Below the pieces are notes generated by a model, which was given only the letters and a program-made list of their open reading frames with translations, searched no databases and was not told where the DNA came from. A stretch of 64,000 nucleotides of DNA, taken from positions 1-64,000 of the forward strand of contig OZ025679.1 in assembly GCA_964019335.1 (NCBI GenBank), read 5' to 3'. Of this stretch, positions 63,158 to 64,000 are shown one piece after another (position 1 is the stretch's first letter; each line of letters begins with the position of its first letter). The position numbers and the translations under genes were made by a program. Source of the stretch: Diplonema japonicum. Lineage: Eukaryota; Euglenozoa; Diplonemea; Diplonemida; Diplonemidae.

Positions 63158-63597
63158 GGGGTCATATGGTCCTTAAAAAGGGCCACTTTTTGCCCTTTTT
63201 CAGGCTCTTCGCCAAGGACATTTTGGGCCCTTAAAAAAACTGTAACCACCCCAAAAGTGCCCACAAATCACCCAAACCCCCGTTTCCCGATGGTTTCCGG
63301 CCCCAGAAGTGCCCAGAATCATGTTCTAATTTTGGGACCCCCGTTTGGTACTTTCCCTGTGTAATCCTAGGGAACATAAAATAGGGGGCCCTAGGATTAC
63401 ATAGGGAAAGTACCAAACGGGGGCCCCAAAATTAGAACATGATTCTGGGCACTTCTGGGGCCGGAAACCATCGGGAAACGGGGGTTTGGGTGATTTGTGG
63501 GCACTTTTGGGGTGGTTGCAGTTTTCTTAAGGGCCCAAAATGCCCTTGGCGAAGAGCCTGAAAAAGGGCAAATAACGACCCCCTTATGACCCCCCCT
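63158..63597. repeat. Long palindrome (fold-back element), arms about 205 bp
   Basis: The left arm (about 63160-63372) and right arm (63389 to about 63597) are near-perfect complements around a 16-nt loop. Matching blocks include CCCAGAATCATGTTCTAATT against its complement in 63421-63450, and CTTCGCCAAGGACATTTTGG against the right arm near 63530-63555. Outer ends are GGGGGGTCATA on both sides. No open frame of note. Confidence 0.92.
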
Positions 63598-63790
63598 AGG
63601 GCTATGCTGGCAGGAAACGTGGAAACGTTTCCGTTTCCGTTCCCGTTTCCGTTTCCATACTTTTCAAAATTCTTATGGAAACGGCTTCCTTCTTAAGGAA
63701 ACATAAGGAAACGTTTCCGTATCCGTTTCCGTTTCCCTTTTTTTCAAAAAATGCATGGAAACGCGTTTCCATGCCAGCATAGCCCTAGGG
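63594..63790. mobile_element. Small inverted-repeat element (MITE-like) rich in CGTTTCC
   Basis: A perfect 19-bp terminal inverted repeat, CCCTAGGGCTATGCTGGCA at 63594-63612 and its complement at 63772-63790, bounds 197 bp. The inside consists largely of GTTTCC and GGAAAC blocks in both orientations. It abuts the palindrome on the left and a G run on the right. Confidence 0.88.
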
Positions 63791-63914
63791 GGGGGGGGGG
63801 GGGGGGGGGGTGGTGACGGAAAAAAGAAAAAAAAAGAGTGAAAAAATGAGATTCCTGCTAGCTCTCTTCCCCTCCCCCCTTTTTTTTCTCCTTTTTCTTT
63901 CAATTGCAGTGGCG

Positions 63915-63947
63915 ATGGTGTCAAGTTATGCTAAACCTCATGAGAAG
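63915..63947 (+). CDS. First exon of a gene running off the right edge
   Basis: After the tract TTTCTTTCAATTGCAG an ATG opens 11 codons (MVSSYAKPHEK) that end at a donor-like GTACTC. This is the usual pattern of a gene start here, but the window ends before a second exon can be read. Confidence 0.35.
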
Positions 63948-64000
63948 GTACTCTTCCTTTATTTCCCCCTTTTGAGATGACAGCGTCCTGCCACATACCG

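Noticed and set aside
1-64000. tRNA, rRNA, CRISPR arrays or telomeric repeats
   Set aside because: I looked for these and saw no convincing cloverleaf, rRNA core, spacer array or TTAGGG-type array.

Overview
This is nuclear DNA of a eukaryotic microbe. I place 30 protein-coding genes plus the first exon of a 31st that runs off the right edge. All 31 lie head to tail on the + strand from about 3.6 kb to the end. The only minus-strand coding traces are a broken LACTB2 copy and transposon remnants. Genes are packed tightly between 3.6 and 43.6 kb. Between 43.6 and 64 kb they are spaced by homopolymer-rich DNA (runs of A, T, C or G of 15 to 64 nt).

I placed 40 cis-introns by reading-frame continuity. 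Thirty are 32 to 45 nt, none is shorter than 32 nt, and most start GTATG and end (C)ACAG. Nearly every gene also has an AG acceptor 0 to 35 nt upstream of its ATG. One-way gene order plus an acceptor before each start is what spliced-leader trans-splicing of polycistronic transcripts would produce. Together with a possible amastin-like four-TM protein this points towards Euglenozoa (a diplonemid or euglenid), but Perkinsus or dinoflagellate relatives are not excluded and no spliced-leader gene is visible.

Layout. 1-3.07 kb: minisatellites and a degenerate dispersed repeat, one copy of which recurs inverted at 56.8 kb. 3.07-3.5 kb: a doubly deleted copy of LACTB2, whose intact gene is at 58.8 kb. 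3.6-13.5 kb: a signal-peptide membrane protein, a SAM-YccF-CAX cation exchanger, two zinc-finger/DUF2431 (BMT5-like) methyltransferases flanking ribosomal protein uL15, a 2OG-Fe dioxygenase and a possible bL19m. 13.6-30.6 kb: a helical-repeat protein, a conserved hypothetical, MMACHC-like, an Lnt/nitrilase-fold membrane protein without its catalytic Cys, a 1029-aa charged protein, a helical protein, a coiled-coil protein, spermidine synthase, a TPR-membrane protein and an M28 aminopeptidase. 30.9-43.6 kb: a PAIP1-like MIF4G protein, a protein kinase, a WD40 protein, a Ras-like GTPase and a 1396-aa fusion of a DyP peroxidase with a glycyl radical enzyme. 44.4-49.6 kb: ceramide synthase with transposon remnants in two introns. 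51-63 kb: a four-TM protein, Hsp70, two RING proteins, LACTB2, an unknown protein and a PAK-like kinase. The window ends in a 0.44-kb palindrome and a small inverted-repeat element.

The most striking object is the DyP-glycyl radical enzyme fusion: a haem peroxidase scaffold joined in one reading frame to an oxygen-sensitive radical enzyme.
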